Positions 26,459-35,149 of a stretch of DNA of 64,000 nt are shown one piece after another. Source of the stretch: Hymenobacter glacialis. GTDB taxonomy: Bacteria; Bacteroidota; Bacteroidia; Cytophagales; Hymenobacteraceae. The stretch is from NCBI RefSeq assembly GCF_001816165.1, contig NZ_MDZC01000123.1:62001-126000 (forward strand), read 5' to 3'. A program made the translations under genes and the position numbers. How positions within the stretch are numbered: position 1 is the stretch's first letter; every line of letters starts with the position of its first letter. The notes beneath the pieces were generated by a model that was not told where the DNA came from, searched no databases, and saw nothing but the letters and a program-made list of their open reading frames with translations.

Positions 26459-26656
26459 AACACAGATTAGCACGGGTTTTAGCGGATTTCACGGATTTTG
26501 TGGGCGGCGGGAGGGTCGCTCCGCATTCAATGTGCCTGATAATAGATTGAGCTTTTTGCAAATAGCCCGGGATACGGGGGACGTTGAAAGCAAGTATGAG
26601 GCATTTAGCCGGGCACAAAATCCGTGAAATCCGCTAAAATCCGTGCTAATCCGTGG
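26459..26656. repeat. long inverted repeat of ATCCGTGAAATCCGC type
   Basis: Arms 26459-26503 and 26613-26656 match as reverse complements with about three mismatches in 44 nt (core AAATCCGTGAAATCCGCTAA). Their outer ends touch the -7 boxes of ffs and guaA, so each arm occupies the upstream promoter region of one of two divergent genes. Confidence 0.85.
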
Positions 26657-26657
26657 T

Positions 26658-26665
26658 TAACTTTG
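26658..26665 (+). promoter_or_regulatory. -7 box of guaA
   Basis: TAACTTTG matches TAnnTTTG and is followed by CGGC and then the guaA ATG at 26670. Confidence 0.7.
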
Positions 26666-26669
26666 CGGC

Positions 26670-28205
26670 ATGGAACGACTCATCATTCTGGATTTCGGCT
26701 CGCAATACACCCAATTGATAGCCCGCCGCATTCGCGAGCTGCATGTTTTTTGCGAAATTCACCCCTACACCCACGCCCCGAACCTCGTTTTAACTGAGGA
26801 TATTCGGGGCGTTATTCTTTCCGGCTCGCCCTGTTCCGTGCGCGATGAGAACGCGCCCAATCCCGACCTGAGCCACCTGCTCGGCCAGGTGCCGGTGCTG
26901 GGCGTGTGCTACGGTGCGCAGCTGCTGGCCCAGCAGGGCGGCGGCGAGGTCACGCCGGCCACCATCCGCGAATACGGCCGGGCCCGGTTGGCGAAGCTCA
27001 ACGAGGCATCGCCGCTGCTGCGCGGCATGCACGCCGATTCGCAGGTGTGGATGTCGCACGGCGACACCATTAAGACGCTGCCCGCCGGCTACAACATCAT
27101 TGCCAGCACGCCCGAAGTAGCGGTGGCCGCCTTCAAAATTGACGGCCAGAACACCTACGGCATCCAGTTTCACCCCGAGGTGACACACTCCACCGAAGGC
27201 AAGCAGCTGCTGAGCAACTTCGTAGTCAACATCTGCGAATGCGCCCAGACCTGGACGCCCGACCACTTCGTGGATTCGGCCGTGACGGCCCTGCAAAACA
27301 CCATCGGCCCCGACGACCAGGTTATTCTCGGCCTTTCGGGCGGCGTAGACAGCAGCGTGGCGGCCCTGCTGCTGCACCGCGCCATTGGCCCGCGCCTGCA
27401 CGGCATCTTCGTAGACAACGGCCTGCTGCGCAAAGACGAGTTTGAGACGGTGCTGAAAGCCTACGAGGGCCTGGGTCTGAACGTGACCGGCGTGCGTGCC
27501 GCGCCCGAATTTTACTCGGCGCTGGCTGGCTTATCCGACCCCGAAGCCAAGCGCAAGGCCATTGGCCGCACCTTTATTGAGGTGTTTGACCGCGAGGCGC
27601 AGAAAGTGGACGGCGCCCGCTGGCTGGCTCAGGGCACCATCTACCCCGACGTTATCGAGTCGGTGTCGGTGCACGGCTCGTCGGTCACCATCAAGAGCCA
27701 CCACAACGTGGGCGGCCTGCCGGAGAAGATGAACCTGAAGATTGTTGAGCCGCTGCGGATGCTATTCAAAGACGAGGTGCGCGAAGTGGGCGCCGCGCTG
27801 GAGCTGCCCGCCGACATCCTCAATCGCCACCCGTTCCCCGGCCCTGGCCTCGGCATCCGCATCCTCGGCGACATTACCCCCGAGAAAGTGGACTTGCTGC
27901 AGCGCGCCGATGCCGTGTTCATCAACCTCCTGAAAGAGCACGGCCTCTACTCCAAAGTGTGGCAGGCTGGCGCCATGCTACTACCCGTGCAGAGCGTGGG
28001 CGTGATGGGCGACGAGCGCACCTACGAGCGGGTGGTGGCCCTACGCGCCGTGACCAGCGTAGACGGCATGACCGCCGACTGGGCCCACCTGCCCTACGAT
28101 TTCCTGGCCGAGGTGAGCAACAAAATCATCAACCAGGTGCGCGGCATCAACCGGGTGGTGTACGACATTTCGAGCAAGCCACCTGCGACGATTGAGTGGG
28201 AGTAA
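26670..28205 (+). CDS. guaA: GMP synthase (glutamine-hydrolysing)
   Basis: A 511-residue two-domain enzyme that aminates XMP to GMP, the last step of GMP synthesis. The GATase domain has nucleophile C80 (GVCYGAQ), H168 and E170 (QFHPE). The ATP pyrophosphatase has the PP-loop SGGVDSS (223-229), and the C-terminal dimerisation domain ends in the usual PPATIEWE. The N-terminus (MERLIILDFGSQYTQLIARR) is the family start, so the ATG is secure. With its -7 box ending 4 nt upstream, the mRNA should have essentially no leader. Confidence 0.98.
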   Translation: MERLIILDFGSQYTQLIARRIRELHVFCEIHPYTHAPNLVLTEDIRGVILSGSPCSVRDENAPNPDLSHLLGQVPVLGVCYGAQLLAQQGGGEVTPATIREYGRARLAKLNEASPLLRGMHADSQVWMSHGDTIKTLPAGYNIIASTPEVAVAAFKIDGQNTYGIQFHPEVTHSTEGKQLLSNFVVNICECAQTWTPDHFVDSAVTALQNTIGPDDQVILGLSGGVDSSVAALLLHRAIGPRLHGIFVDNGLLRKDEFETVLKAYEGLGLNVTGVRAAPEFYSALAGLSDPEAKRKAIGRTFIEVFDREAQKVDGARWLAQGTIYPDVIESVSVHGSSVTIKSHHNVGGLPEKMNLKIVEPLRMLFKDEVREVGAALELPADILNRHPFPGPGLGIRILGDITPEKVDLLQRADAVFINLLKEHGLYSKVWQAGAMLLPVQSVGVMGDERTYERVVALRAVTSVDGMTADWAHLPYDFLAEVSNKIINQVRGINRVVYDISSKPPATIEWE

Positions 28206-28226
28206 ATCTAGGTCAATAACTAAAAG

Positions 28227-28318
28227 AACGTCATGCTGAGCGGAGCCGAAGCATCTCTACCGCGCAAGTAATTCGATTACTAATGCAGTAGAGATGCTGG
28301 CTCGCTCAGCATGACGTT
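28227..28318. repeat. AACGTCATGCTGAGC palindrome
   Basis: AACGTCATGCTGAGCGGAGC and GCATCTCTAC are mirrored by GTAGAGATGC and GCTCAGCATGACGTT, with a few mismatches mid-stem. It lies between guaA and the GATase gene, both on the plus strand. Confidence 0.85.
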
Positions 28319-28345
28319 TTTGTTTCTCCATTAAATTCTTACAAC

Positions 28346-29092
28346 ATGCGTTGGCACTGCCTCCAACACTTGCCCGACGAAGGCCCCGGCCACGCGGCCG
28401 ACTGGCTGGCCGCGCACGGCCACTCGCTCACGTTCACCAAGCTATTCGAGCCCAACCCCGTGTTTCCGGATATCAGCGAGTTTGACGGGCTGCTGATTTT
28501 GGGCGGGGCCATGAGCGTGCACGACGAAGCTGCTTTTCCGTGGCTGGTGGCGGAAAAAGCCTTCATCCGGCAAGTGCTGCGGGCTGGGAAGGTGACGCTG
28601 GCAATTTGCCTGGGCGCGCAGTTGGTGGCCGAGGCCCTCGGGGCGGAAGTGCGGCCTAATCCGGAGCCCGAAATCGGGTTTTGGACTGTGCGGTTTTCGG
28701 CCAAGGCGCTGGCGCACCCGCTGCTGCGCGGCTGGCCCGAAAAGGCGGCCGTGCTGCACTGGCACCTGGATACGTTTACGGTGCCGCCGGGCGCTATTCG
28801 GGTGGGCATGTCGGCAGGGTGCGCCACGCAGGGCTTTGTGTGGGGCGATGGCATCATCGGCCTGCAGTTTCACCCCGAAATGACGGTGCCCATGGTGGAG
28901 CAGCTCATGGCCTTTGAAGGCCACGAAACAGCCGAAGAGCAGGAGTTTGTGCAAACCGCCGAGCAGATTCGAGCCAAGCTGAAATCGGTGTGGAAGGGGC
29001 GGAAGCTGCTGGAGTCACTGCTGGCGAATCTGGTAGCGGTGCATGAGGGGGAAGAAAACGAAGACTTGTTTCGTGCAACCCACACCAACTAG
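28346..29092 (+). CDS. type 1 glutamine amidotransferase-like protein
   Basis: A 248-residue stand-alone class I GATase. The nucleophile elbow is AICLGAQLVAE and the catalytic His/Glu are in LQFHPEM. An early LLILGGAMSV matches the oxyanion region. Such proteins (GMP synthase GATase-like, YfeJ type) hydrolyse glutamine or gamma-glutamyl compounds; the acceptor is unknown. It follows guaA but is separated by a palindrome, and being a GATase it is unlikely to be needed by the complete GuaA upstream. Confidence 0.88.
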   Translation: MRWHCLQHLPDEGPGHAADWLAAHGHSLTFTKLFEPNPVFPDISEFDGLLILGGAMSVHDEAAFPWLVAEKAFIRQVLRAGKVTLAICLGAQLVAEALGAEVRPNPEPEIGFWTVRFSAKALAHPLLRGWPEKAAVLHWHLDTFTVPPGAIRVGMSAGCATQGFVWGDGIIGLQFHPEMTVPMVEQLMAFEGHETAEEQEFVQTAEQIRAKLKSVWKGRKLLESLLANLVAVHEGEENEDLFRATHTN

Positions 29093-29124
29093 TTTGCTCT
29101 TTTCGCGCACTTTTTACTTTCGTG

Positions 29125-30603
29125 ATGAATAAACTAAGGGTTAGCGCTTGCTGCTTATTTAGCTGGATTGCGGTGTCTGCTCAAACGGCCAGTAAGCCGC
29201 CTTACGACCCCACAGGCCGCTTTGCAGTCCCGCAGCTGCAAGCCGATTTGGCCTTCTTGCGCCGCGCTTTGGAGGAAGCTCACCCAGGTTTGTACTGGTA
29301 CACGCCCAAGGACTCGCTGGACCACTATTTTGACCGTACGGCCGCTGCCCTCACGCACGAGATGGGTGAGGCAGAGTACTGGCCTTTGCTGCAGCGCTTG
29401 GTGGCAAAGGTGCACTGTGGGCACACGCGGGTGCAACATTCGCCGGCCTACCGGACTTGGTCGCGTCAGCAGCCGGTCTATATCTTCCCGTTTACCGTCG
29501 CAATTCGTCAAAACCGACTCTTTGTAGCGGCCAACCAAAGCACCGACCCCACGTTGCGGCCGGGCACGGAACTACTGGCCATTGAGGGGCACCCGGCGTC
29601 GGAGGTGCTAAGCCGCATGCGCACTTTTTTGTCGGGCGATGGCTACCACTACGGCTTCCAGGACCAGCAGTTGGAAGCGGGCTTCTTCGACAATACTTAC
29701 TGGTCCTTGTACCAGGCCAAACCCACCTACGAGCTGTTGGTGCAGGACAGTGTGGGCCAACAGCGCCGCCTCACGCCACAGCTCCAGCGGCCGGCCGCTC
29801 CGGCCGCCAAACTGCCGGCCGGCCCACCCCTGACCCCCGAACAAACGCAGGCCCGGCAATTGGCGCGCCTCCGCTCGCTAACCTACCCCGCCGGGCTGCC
29901 AGCAACCGCTGTGCTGCGCATCAGCGGCTTTAGCTACGATGAGCTGGAGGACTACCGGAAGTACCATGCCTCGGTGTTTGCTGAGCTGGCGCAGCGCAAG
30001 GTTCAGCGGCTCGTTATCGACTTGCGGGGCAATACGGGTGGCAATAATGCCATTGCAATTGATGTGCTTAAGTACTTGATGAAAAAGGACTTTGCGCTGA
30101 CTGCAAGTGCGCGCGCCACCGTTTTTGCTCCCTCATTCATGCCGGTTGGGCAGGACAGTGATACGGCTTTTGACACAACCAACGTGAGGCGCCTTCCGAA
30201 TGGCGCGTTTGGTTTTGCTGCCGCAACGGCGGGCAAGCAACAGCCTTATCGGCAGGATTATTTTCGCGGGAAAGTGGTGGTGGTGATTGATGGCGGCACC
30301 TTTTCTGCCGCCTCCAACTTTGCCGCCAGCTTGCGCGCCCAGCGCCGGATAACCGTGGTAGGGCAAGAGAGCGGCGGCGCAGAAGCGGGCGCAAACGGTG
30401 GCATTATTTCTTCCATCACCCTGCCCCAAACCCAGCTGGTGCTGCAACTGCCGCACTTCCGGCTGTTGAGCGCATGCGTCCGTCCCCAACTGGGACGCGG
30501 CGTGCGCCCGGACGTCGAAATTATTCCCACGCCTCGCCAGTTGGCCACGCGCACTGACGCGGTGCTGGTGGAACTGCCGCGCATTTTGCGCGGGTGGCGG
30601 TGA
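29125..30603 (+). CDS. S41 family (C-terminal processing-like) peptidase, secreted
   Basis: A 492-residue protein with a signal peptide (MNKLRVSACCLFSWIAVSAQ). The S41 core is visible: RGNTGGN (301-307) and the nucleophile S394 in DGGTFSAASN, then GQESGGAEAGANGG. No clear PDZ domain is seen, though 140-170 (GTELLAIEGHPASEVL) is PDZ-like. It would cut proteins in the periplasm or outside. The GTG three bases before the ATG is a less likely start. A TACTTTCG box lies just before the start. Confidence 0.88.
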   Translation: MNKLRVSACCLFSWIAVSAQTASKPPYDPTGRFAVPQLQADLAFLRRALEEAHPGLYWYTPKDSLDHYFDRTAAALTHEMGEAEYWPLLQRLVAKVHCGHTRVQHSPAYRTWSRQQPVYIFPFTVAIRQNRLFVAANQSTDPTLRPGTELLAIEGHPASEVLSRMRTFLSGDGYHYGFQDQQLEAGFFDNTYWSLYQAKPTYELLVQDSVGQQRRLTPQLQRPAAPAAKLPAGPPLTPEQTQARQLARLRSLTYPAGLPATAVLRISGFSYDELEDYRKYHASVFAELAQRKVQRLVIDLRGNTGGNNAIAIDVLKYLMKKDFALTASARATVFAPSFMPVGQDSDTAFDTTNVRRLPNGAFGFAAATAGKQQPYRQDYFRGKVVVVIDGGTFSAASNFAASLRAQRRITVVGQESGGAEAGANGGIISSITLPQTQLVLQLPHFRLLSACVRPQLGRGVRPDVEIIPTPRQLATRTDAVLVELPRILRGWR

Positions 30604-30636
30604 AGCCAGCCAGCCGCGCAATGGCCCTGCGCTGGG

Positions 30637-32016
30637 CTAAAATCCTTTCGGCAGCTCTATGCCTTTGATGGTCTTGTACAGACTCAGCGCATTTTGGTCG
30701 GTCATACCGGCCACGAAATCGGTGAGAAGCAGGATTCTCTCGTAGTCCGACACTCCAGCCTGGTGCCCTTCGGCGCGGAACTGCGCGGGAAGCAGCAGGA
30801 GCAGCTTGCGGCTGCGGTGGCCCTGGCTGGCGTCGAAAATGGCGGTGAGAAAGGCGTCGAGCAAGCCGCCGAGTACGTCGAAGCCGGCGGCTTCAATCTC
30901 CAGCACGGGGCGGCTGCGGTAGAGTTTTTCGATGCTCAGGCGCTGCACTTCCTGCAAGTCTGCCCAGCAGCTCAGCTCTTTGATGAGCGACTGGTCGTAC
31001 GCGCCGCGCAGGATGGCCGGGGCGTGGTAGGCGAAAAGCGCGGCCAGCTCCGCCACCAGCTTGCCAATGAGGCGGGCGCGGATGTAGCCCAGCTCTTCGC
31101 GCCAGTCGTGCCACTGCACGCTGCCCACGCGGCCGGCGGGGTCGTTGAGCATCTTTTTGAGCAGCGGCAGGCCGGTTTCGGGGGCGATGAGGCCCAGCTT
31201 CAGGCCGTCTTCAAAGTCGATGATGCGGTAGCAAAGGTCGTCGGCGGCTTCAACCAAAAAAGCCAGCGGGTGGCGGTGGGTGAAGCCCAGGGCCGCGTCG
31301 CCTTTCGGCAGCAATCCCAGCTCGGCCGCCACGTGCTGGAAGCGCGCACTTTCGGTCTGGAAATGGCCGTACTTCTTCTCCGAAGCGCCGCCGGTGCGAG
31401 CCTCGGCGGGCACGACGCTAGGCTTGGGATACTTGGTGAAGGCGCCCAGCGTAGCGTAGGTGAGGCCCAGTCCGGCCGTGCCGGTACTGTGGGCCGCGTA
31501 GGTGTGCGTGAGGATGCGAAAACCAGCCGCGTTGCCTTCAAAATGCTGCAAATCGGCAACCTGGGCCGCAGTGAGCTGCGCCAGAAACGGAGCCGCGGCC
31601 GCGCTTTCGAAGTAGCTGCTGATGGCGTCTTCGCCGGAATGGCCGAAGGGCGGATTGCCGATGTCGTGAGCCAGGCAGGCGGCGGCCACGATGTCGCCGC
31701 AATCCTGGTCGAGGTTGGGCAGCAGTTGGGCCAGGGCGGCGTCGTTTTCCAGCAGGTGGCGGGCGGCCAGCCGGCCCAGCGAGCGGCCCACCACGGCGGT
31801 TTCGAGGGAGTGGGTGAGGCGGGTGTGCACGAAGTCGGTTTCAGGCAGCGGCATCACCTGCGTTTTGCGCTGCAGGCGCCGGAACGCGGAGCTGAACACC
31901 ACCCGGTCATAATCGGCCACAAAGGCCCCGCGCACGGGTGCCGCGCTGGCCGGCGGCAGCTGCTGGTCGGGGAAGCGGCGCTGCGAAAGCAGCTGGGTCC
32001 AGTGCATAGAAGCCAT
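30637..32016 (-). CDS. dgt: dGTPase (deoxyguanosinetriphosphate triphosphohydrolase)
   Basis: A 459-residue HD-domain protein. Metal ligands lie in FVHTRLTHSLE and in AHDIGNPPFGHSGE, the classic dGTPase pair. It hydrolyses dGTP to deoxyguanosine and triphosphate, adjusting dNTP pools. The first Met (MASMHW) and the one three codons later are both possible. It follows the M1 peptidase gene by 14 bp, so the two are probably co-transcribed although functionally unrelated. Confidence 0.92.
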   Translation of the reverse strand: MASMHWTQLLSQRRFPDQQLPPASAAPVRGAFVADYDRVVFSSAFRRLQRKTQVMPLPETDFVHTRLTHSLETAVVGRSLGRLAARHLLENDAALAQLLPNLDQDCGDIVAAACLAHDIGNPPFGHSGEDAISSYFESAAAAPFLAQLTAAQVADLQHFEGNAAGFRILTHTYAAHSTGTAGLGLTYATLGAFTKYPKPSVVPAEARTGGASEKKYGHFQTESARFQHVAAELGLLPKGDAALGFTHRHPLAFLVEAADDLCYRIIDFEDGLKLGLIAPETGLPLLKKMLNDPAGRVGSVQWHDWREELGYIRARLIGKLVAELAALFAYHAPAILRGAYDQSLIKELSCWADLQEVQRLSIEKLYRSRPVLEIEAAGFDVLGGLLDAFLTAIFDASQGHRSRKLLLLLPAQFRAEGHQAGVSDYERILLLTDFVAGMTDQNALSLYKTIKGIELPKGF

Positions 32017-32030
32017 AGAGTGGGGAGGAA

Positions 32031-35018
32031 TTATTGCGCTAGTTTCTCGTTGAGCAAGCGGAACGGATTGGCCTGGTTGAGGTTGAGCACGAAGCGAATG
32101 CGGTCGGTGAATTCCTTGCGGCTGCGGGGCAGGCCGTCGACGTACTGCGAGCCGGCCACGGGCAGGTACACTTCCAGCACGTTGCGCAGGATGGGCAGCG
32201 CCAGGCCCGCATCGTAGTACAGGCGTTGGCCGGCCCGGCCGGCCCCCACCAGTTGGCGTTCGGCGGTGGCCCCGAAATCAGCGAACACCCCGAGCTTGGT
32301 AATCGGCAAATCGGCGTACAGGTTCAGTGTACTCATCCACTCGCTGCTGACGGCTCCAGGCACAAAGGCCTTGAAGGCGCCGTCGCGGTTGTCGGTCTGG
32401 TGCAACTGCGCGGTCACGCTGTTTGAAATCTGCTGCCGGTCGAGGAAGGCAGTTTGGCGGCGGTAGTCGGGGCTGCCGCTCAGGCCCAGCACAAAGGCCG
32501 GTTTGCTGGACTGCGTTAGGAAGCGCCCGCCAAACAGGCGCACCGACGCCCGCTTCTTGGGCGCATAAAACCGCTCATAGGTGGCGTGGGCCCGGAGCAG
32601 CAGCGCCGACCCGGTGTTAATGAGCTCAGTGGGTTTGTTGTCGTACTGGTTGAGCTCGACGTGGGCCGTCCAGTTGTGCAGGGCGTTGCCGCCGCGCACG
32701 GCGTACTCGCCCGAAATGGCGTTGGTCACACCCTCATCCTGGTCATCCACGGAAGTAGTGGACAGCTTGAACTGGTGCTGGGGCCGGTCGTAGGCCGAGT
32801 GCGGTAGCACTACCGTGATGCTGGGCTCCAGCTTGAGGTAGCGCTCGAAGCGCTGCACCGTGACGCCGGTGGTTACCTGCCGGCTGCCTTTGGCGGGCAG
32901 CACGTTGAGGTTGAGCGAGGCAATGCCGTTGAGCTCGTTGCGGCTGAGGCTGTACATGGGCATGGCCAAATACTGCACCCGTTTGGTGGTCAGCAAACCG
33001 TTGTAGAACGCGGCCCCGAGCATGAGCTTGTCGGAGGTATTGGCCCCCAGCACCGGCATCCAGTTGATAACTGACCGGTCCCAGCGCTCCACGCTCAGCA
33101 GGGGCTTCAGGCGCAGGGGTTCCCAGCGGCGGAAGCTGCCGTCGGCTAGGCGCAGGCGGTCGTCGCGGCGGTTGAGCTGGGGCGTGAGGTATTCGGCATC
33201 GACCACCACGGCGGTCACGTTTTCGCGGCGGAAGTCGAGTTGGGCCTGGGCCTCGTCTTCGGGGTCGCCGAAGGGCTTGGTCCACAAGGTCTGCAGGATT
33301 TTGCCCTGTGCGTCAACCGTGGACACGGGCACCGACCATAGCACCGGCGAGTCGGTGCGGACCAGCACTTTCACCAGGTCGCCTATTTGTTGGGTGGCGA
33401 AAATGTCGGCGTCGTATTCGCGGGTGTTGGTGAGCATTTCCCGAAAAAACCAGTCGAGCTTTTGCCCGGTGGTTTCTTCAAAAACTGCCTCCATGTCCTC
33501 GGGGTAGGGGTGCTTGAACTGCCACTTGGTGTAGTAGGCCCGCATGGCTTCGTCAAACTTGTCCTGGCCCAGGTAGCCGGCCAGGTACTTCAACAGGCCC
33601 GCCGTTTTAGAATACACAATCGCACTGTAGTTCACCTGACCAAAAGCGGCCGAGCCGGGGCCCTGCACCGCCTGGTCGAGCCCGCGGCTGGCCATGGCCT
33701 GGTAGGGCAGCAGGTTTAGGGCGCTGCCTGGCAGGTTTTCAACACCCAGGGCCGAAACGGCCTTCGGGCTTTTGTAGAGGTCGCCCAGCATGCCCGCCTG
33801 CGGGTTGTCGCGGCTTTCCACCCGCAGCTGCTCGTAGCTGTTCACGCCCTCGTCCAGCCAGGGGAAGTCGCGCTCGTTGCTGCCCAGAATCCCATAAAAC
33901 CAGTTATGGCCCACCTCGTGCACAATGGCGCCGGGCTGCGTCACGGTCACCATGGGGTACTCCATGCCGGAGCCGGCGCTCAGGGCGCCGTCCACGGCGG
34001 TGGCCGCCGAATAGGGGTATTCGCCCACCCACTGCGAGTAGTAGGTAAGGGCGTCGTTCACGTCCTGCAGGCCCTTTATCCACTTTTCGGGCTCACTGTT
34101 GGTGAAGAGTACCCAGGAAGTGACGGTGCGGCCCGAGGCCAGCGTTACGGTGTCTTTCAGCACGTTGTAGCGCTTGTCGGCGAACCAGGCGAAGTCGTGC
34201 ACCCGGTCCTGCTTGTAGCGCAGGGTTTTGGTAGCGGCGTCGGAGGGTGGGAAGGCCAGGTTGGAGCCGAAGTCTTTGGCGGTTGCTTTGCGGGCCGTGG
34301 CGGTGGCCAGGGCGTCCATGCGGGCGCGCTCGTCGGGGTTTTGCAGCTCGCCGGTGGCGCCTACCGTGTAGTTGGCGGGCAGGGTGATGCTTACATCAAA
34401 GGAGCCGAATTCTGAGTAAAACTCGCCCTGGTCCAGGTAGGGCATCTGGTGCCAGCCGCGCCGGTCGTACACCGCCGGCTTAGGGTACCACTGCGTTATC
34501 TGGTAGCTCTGCTCCACGTGCCCGAACCGCGAAAACGAGGCCGGAATCTTCACCCGAAACGGCGTAGTGATATTCACGCTGGCCCCAGGCGCCAGGCGCT
34601 GCGGCAGCAGTAGCTTGGCTATGTCGGGGTTGTTGGGGTCAATTTCCAGCTTGGCCGCCTGGCCGTTCACCTTGAAGTCGAGCCCGTCGATGTAGCCGCG
34701 GTCGGCGGCTTTGGCGAACTGGAATTTGCGTTCTCCGTTGCGCAGCTGCTGCCGGGCAAAGGCTGTGCTGTTGTCGCGGTAGGCGTTGGGCCAGAGGTGA
34801 AACCAGATGAAGGAGAGCGTAGTAGGCGAGTTGTTGGTGTAGGTCAACTCCTCGCGGCCCGTGAGCTGGTGCATTTTGTCATCAAGGGCAACCTCAATGG
34901 AATAGTTTACCTCCTGCTGGAAGTACGGCGCCGCTGATATGCGGGCGGGTTTGGCGGGCTGTGCCAGGCCCAGGCCGGGCAGCAGGGTTACCAGGGCGCA
35001 GAGTATGCGTTTCATCAT
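32031..35018 (-). CDS. M1 family metallopeptidase with barrel-like C-terminus
   Basis: A 995-residue secreted protein from MMKRILCALVTLLPGLGLAQ; the longer upstream reading is non-coding. The gluzincin core is clear: GMEYP (351-355), HEVGH (367-371), and the third ligand E390 (WLDEGVNSYE). Typical M1 peptidases end near residue 600. Here about 350 further residues form alternating short strands ending in RIRFVLNLNQANPF-type sequence with a near-terminal aromatic, resembling an outer-membrane beta-barrel. That suggests a surface-anchored aminopeptidase; the barrel is inference. A few Ala-to-Gly-rich linkers separate the parts. Confidence 0.88.
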   Translation of the reverse strand: MMKRILCALVTLLPGLGLAQPAKPARISAAPYFQQEVNYSIEVALDDKMHQLTGREELTYTNNSPTTLSFIWFHLWPNAYRDNSTAFARQQLRNGERKFQFAKAADRGYIDGLDFKVNGQAAKLEIDPNNPDIAKLLLPQRLAPGASVNITTPFRVKIPASFSRFGHVEQSYQITQWYPKPAVYDRRGWHQMPYLDQGEFYSEFGSFDVSITLPANYTVGATGELQNPDERARMDALATATARKATAKDFGSNLAFPPSDAATKTLRYKQDRVHDFAWFADKRYNVLKDTVTLASGRTVTSWVLFTNSEPEKWIKGLQDVNDALTYYSQWVGEYPYSAATAVDGALSAGSGMEYPMVTVTQPGAIVHEVGHNWFYGILGSNERDFPWLDEGVNSYEQLRVESRDNPQAGMLGDLYKSPKAVSALGVENLPGSALNLLPYQAMASRGLDQAVQGPGSAAFGQVNYSAIVYSKTAGLLKYLAGYLGQDKFDEAMRAYYTKWQFKHPYPEDMEAVFEETTGQKLDWFFREMLTNTREYDADIFATQQIGDLVKVLVRTDSPVLWSVPVSTVDAQGKILQTLWTKPFGDPEDEAQAQLDFRRENVTAVVVDAEYLTPQLNRRDDRLRLADGSFRRWEPLRLKPLLSVERWDRSVINWMPVLGANTSDKLMLGAAFYNGLLTTKRVQYLAMPMYSLSRNELNGIASLNLNVLPAKGSRQVTTGVTVQRFERYLKLEPSITVVLPHSAYDRPQHQFKLSTTSVDDQDEGVTNAISGEYAVRGGNALHNWTAHVELNQYDNKPTELINTGSALLLRAHATYERFYAPKKRASVRLFGGRFLTQSSKPAFVLGLSGSPDYRRQTAFLDRQQISNSVTAQLHQTDNRDGAFKAFVPGAVSSEWMSTLNLYADLPITKLGVFADFGATAERQLVGAGRAGQRLYYDAGLALPILRNVLEVYLPVAGSQYVDGLPRSRKEFTDRIRFVLNLNQANPFRLLNEKLAQ

Positions 35019-35133
35019 GCTGAAAAGGGAAGGCGGGGAGTAGAGCCGCACCTGCGGGACGAAGCTACGGCGCTGCTCCTGACCGTGGCAACCAAGAGGC
35101 CGCTGCACAGGATGTGAAATCCGGGAGCTGTCT

Positions 35134-35141
35134 TATTTTTG
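35134..35141 (+). promoter_or_regulatory. -7 box of the DUF1648 gene
   Basis: TATTTTTG matches TAnnTTTG and ends 8 nt before the ATG at 35150, favouring that start over the earlier in-frame Met at 35114. Confidence 0.5.
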
Positions 35142-35149
35142 AATGGTTA

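Larger units (their letters stand above)
26160..26669. other. 510-bp non-protein region between fsa and guaA
   Basis: This is the largest gap without a protein gene. It holds a GGGGACTTGG-type palindrome (26166-26280), the SRP RNA gene with its promoter, and a long inverted repeat (26459-26656) ending at the guaA -7 box. The segment 26504-26612 inside that repeat shows nothing recognisable. Confidence 0.8.

Noticed and set aside
35114..35149. Upstream Met as start of the DUF1648 gene
   Set aside because: The -7 box at 35134-35141 lies inside this extension, so 35150 is favoured.
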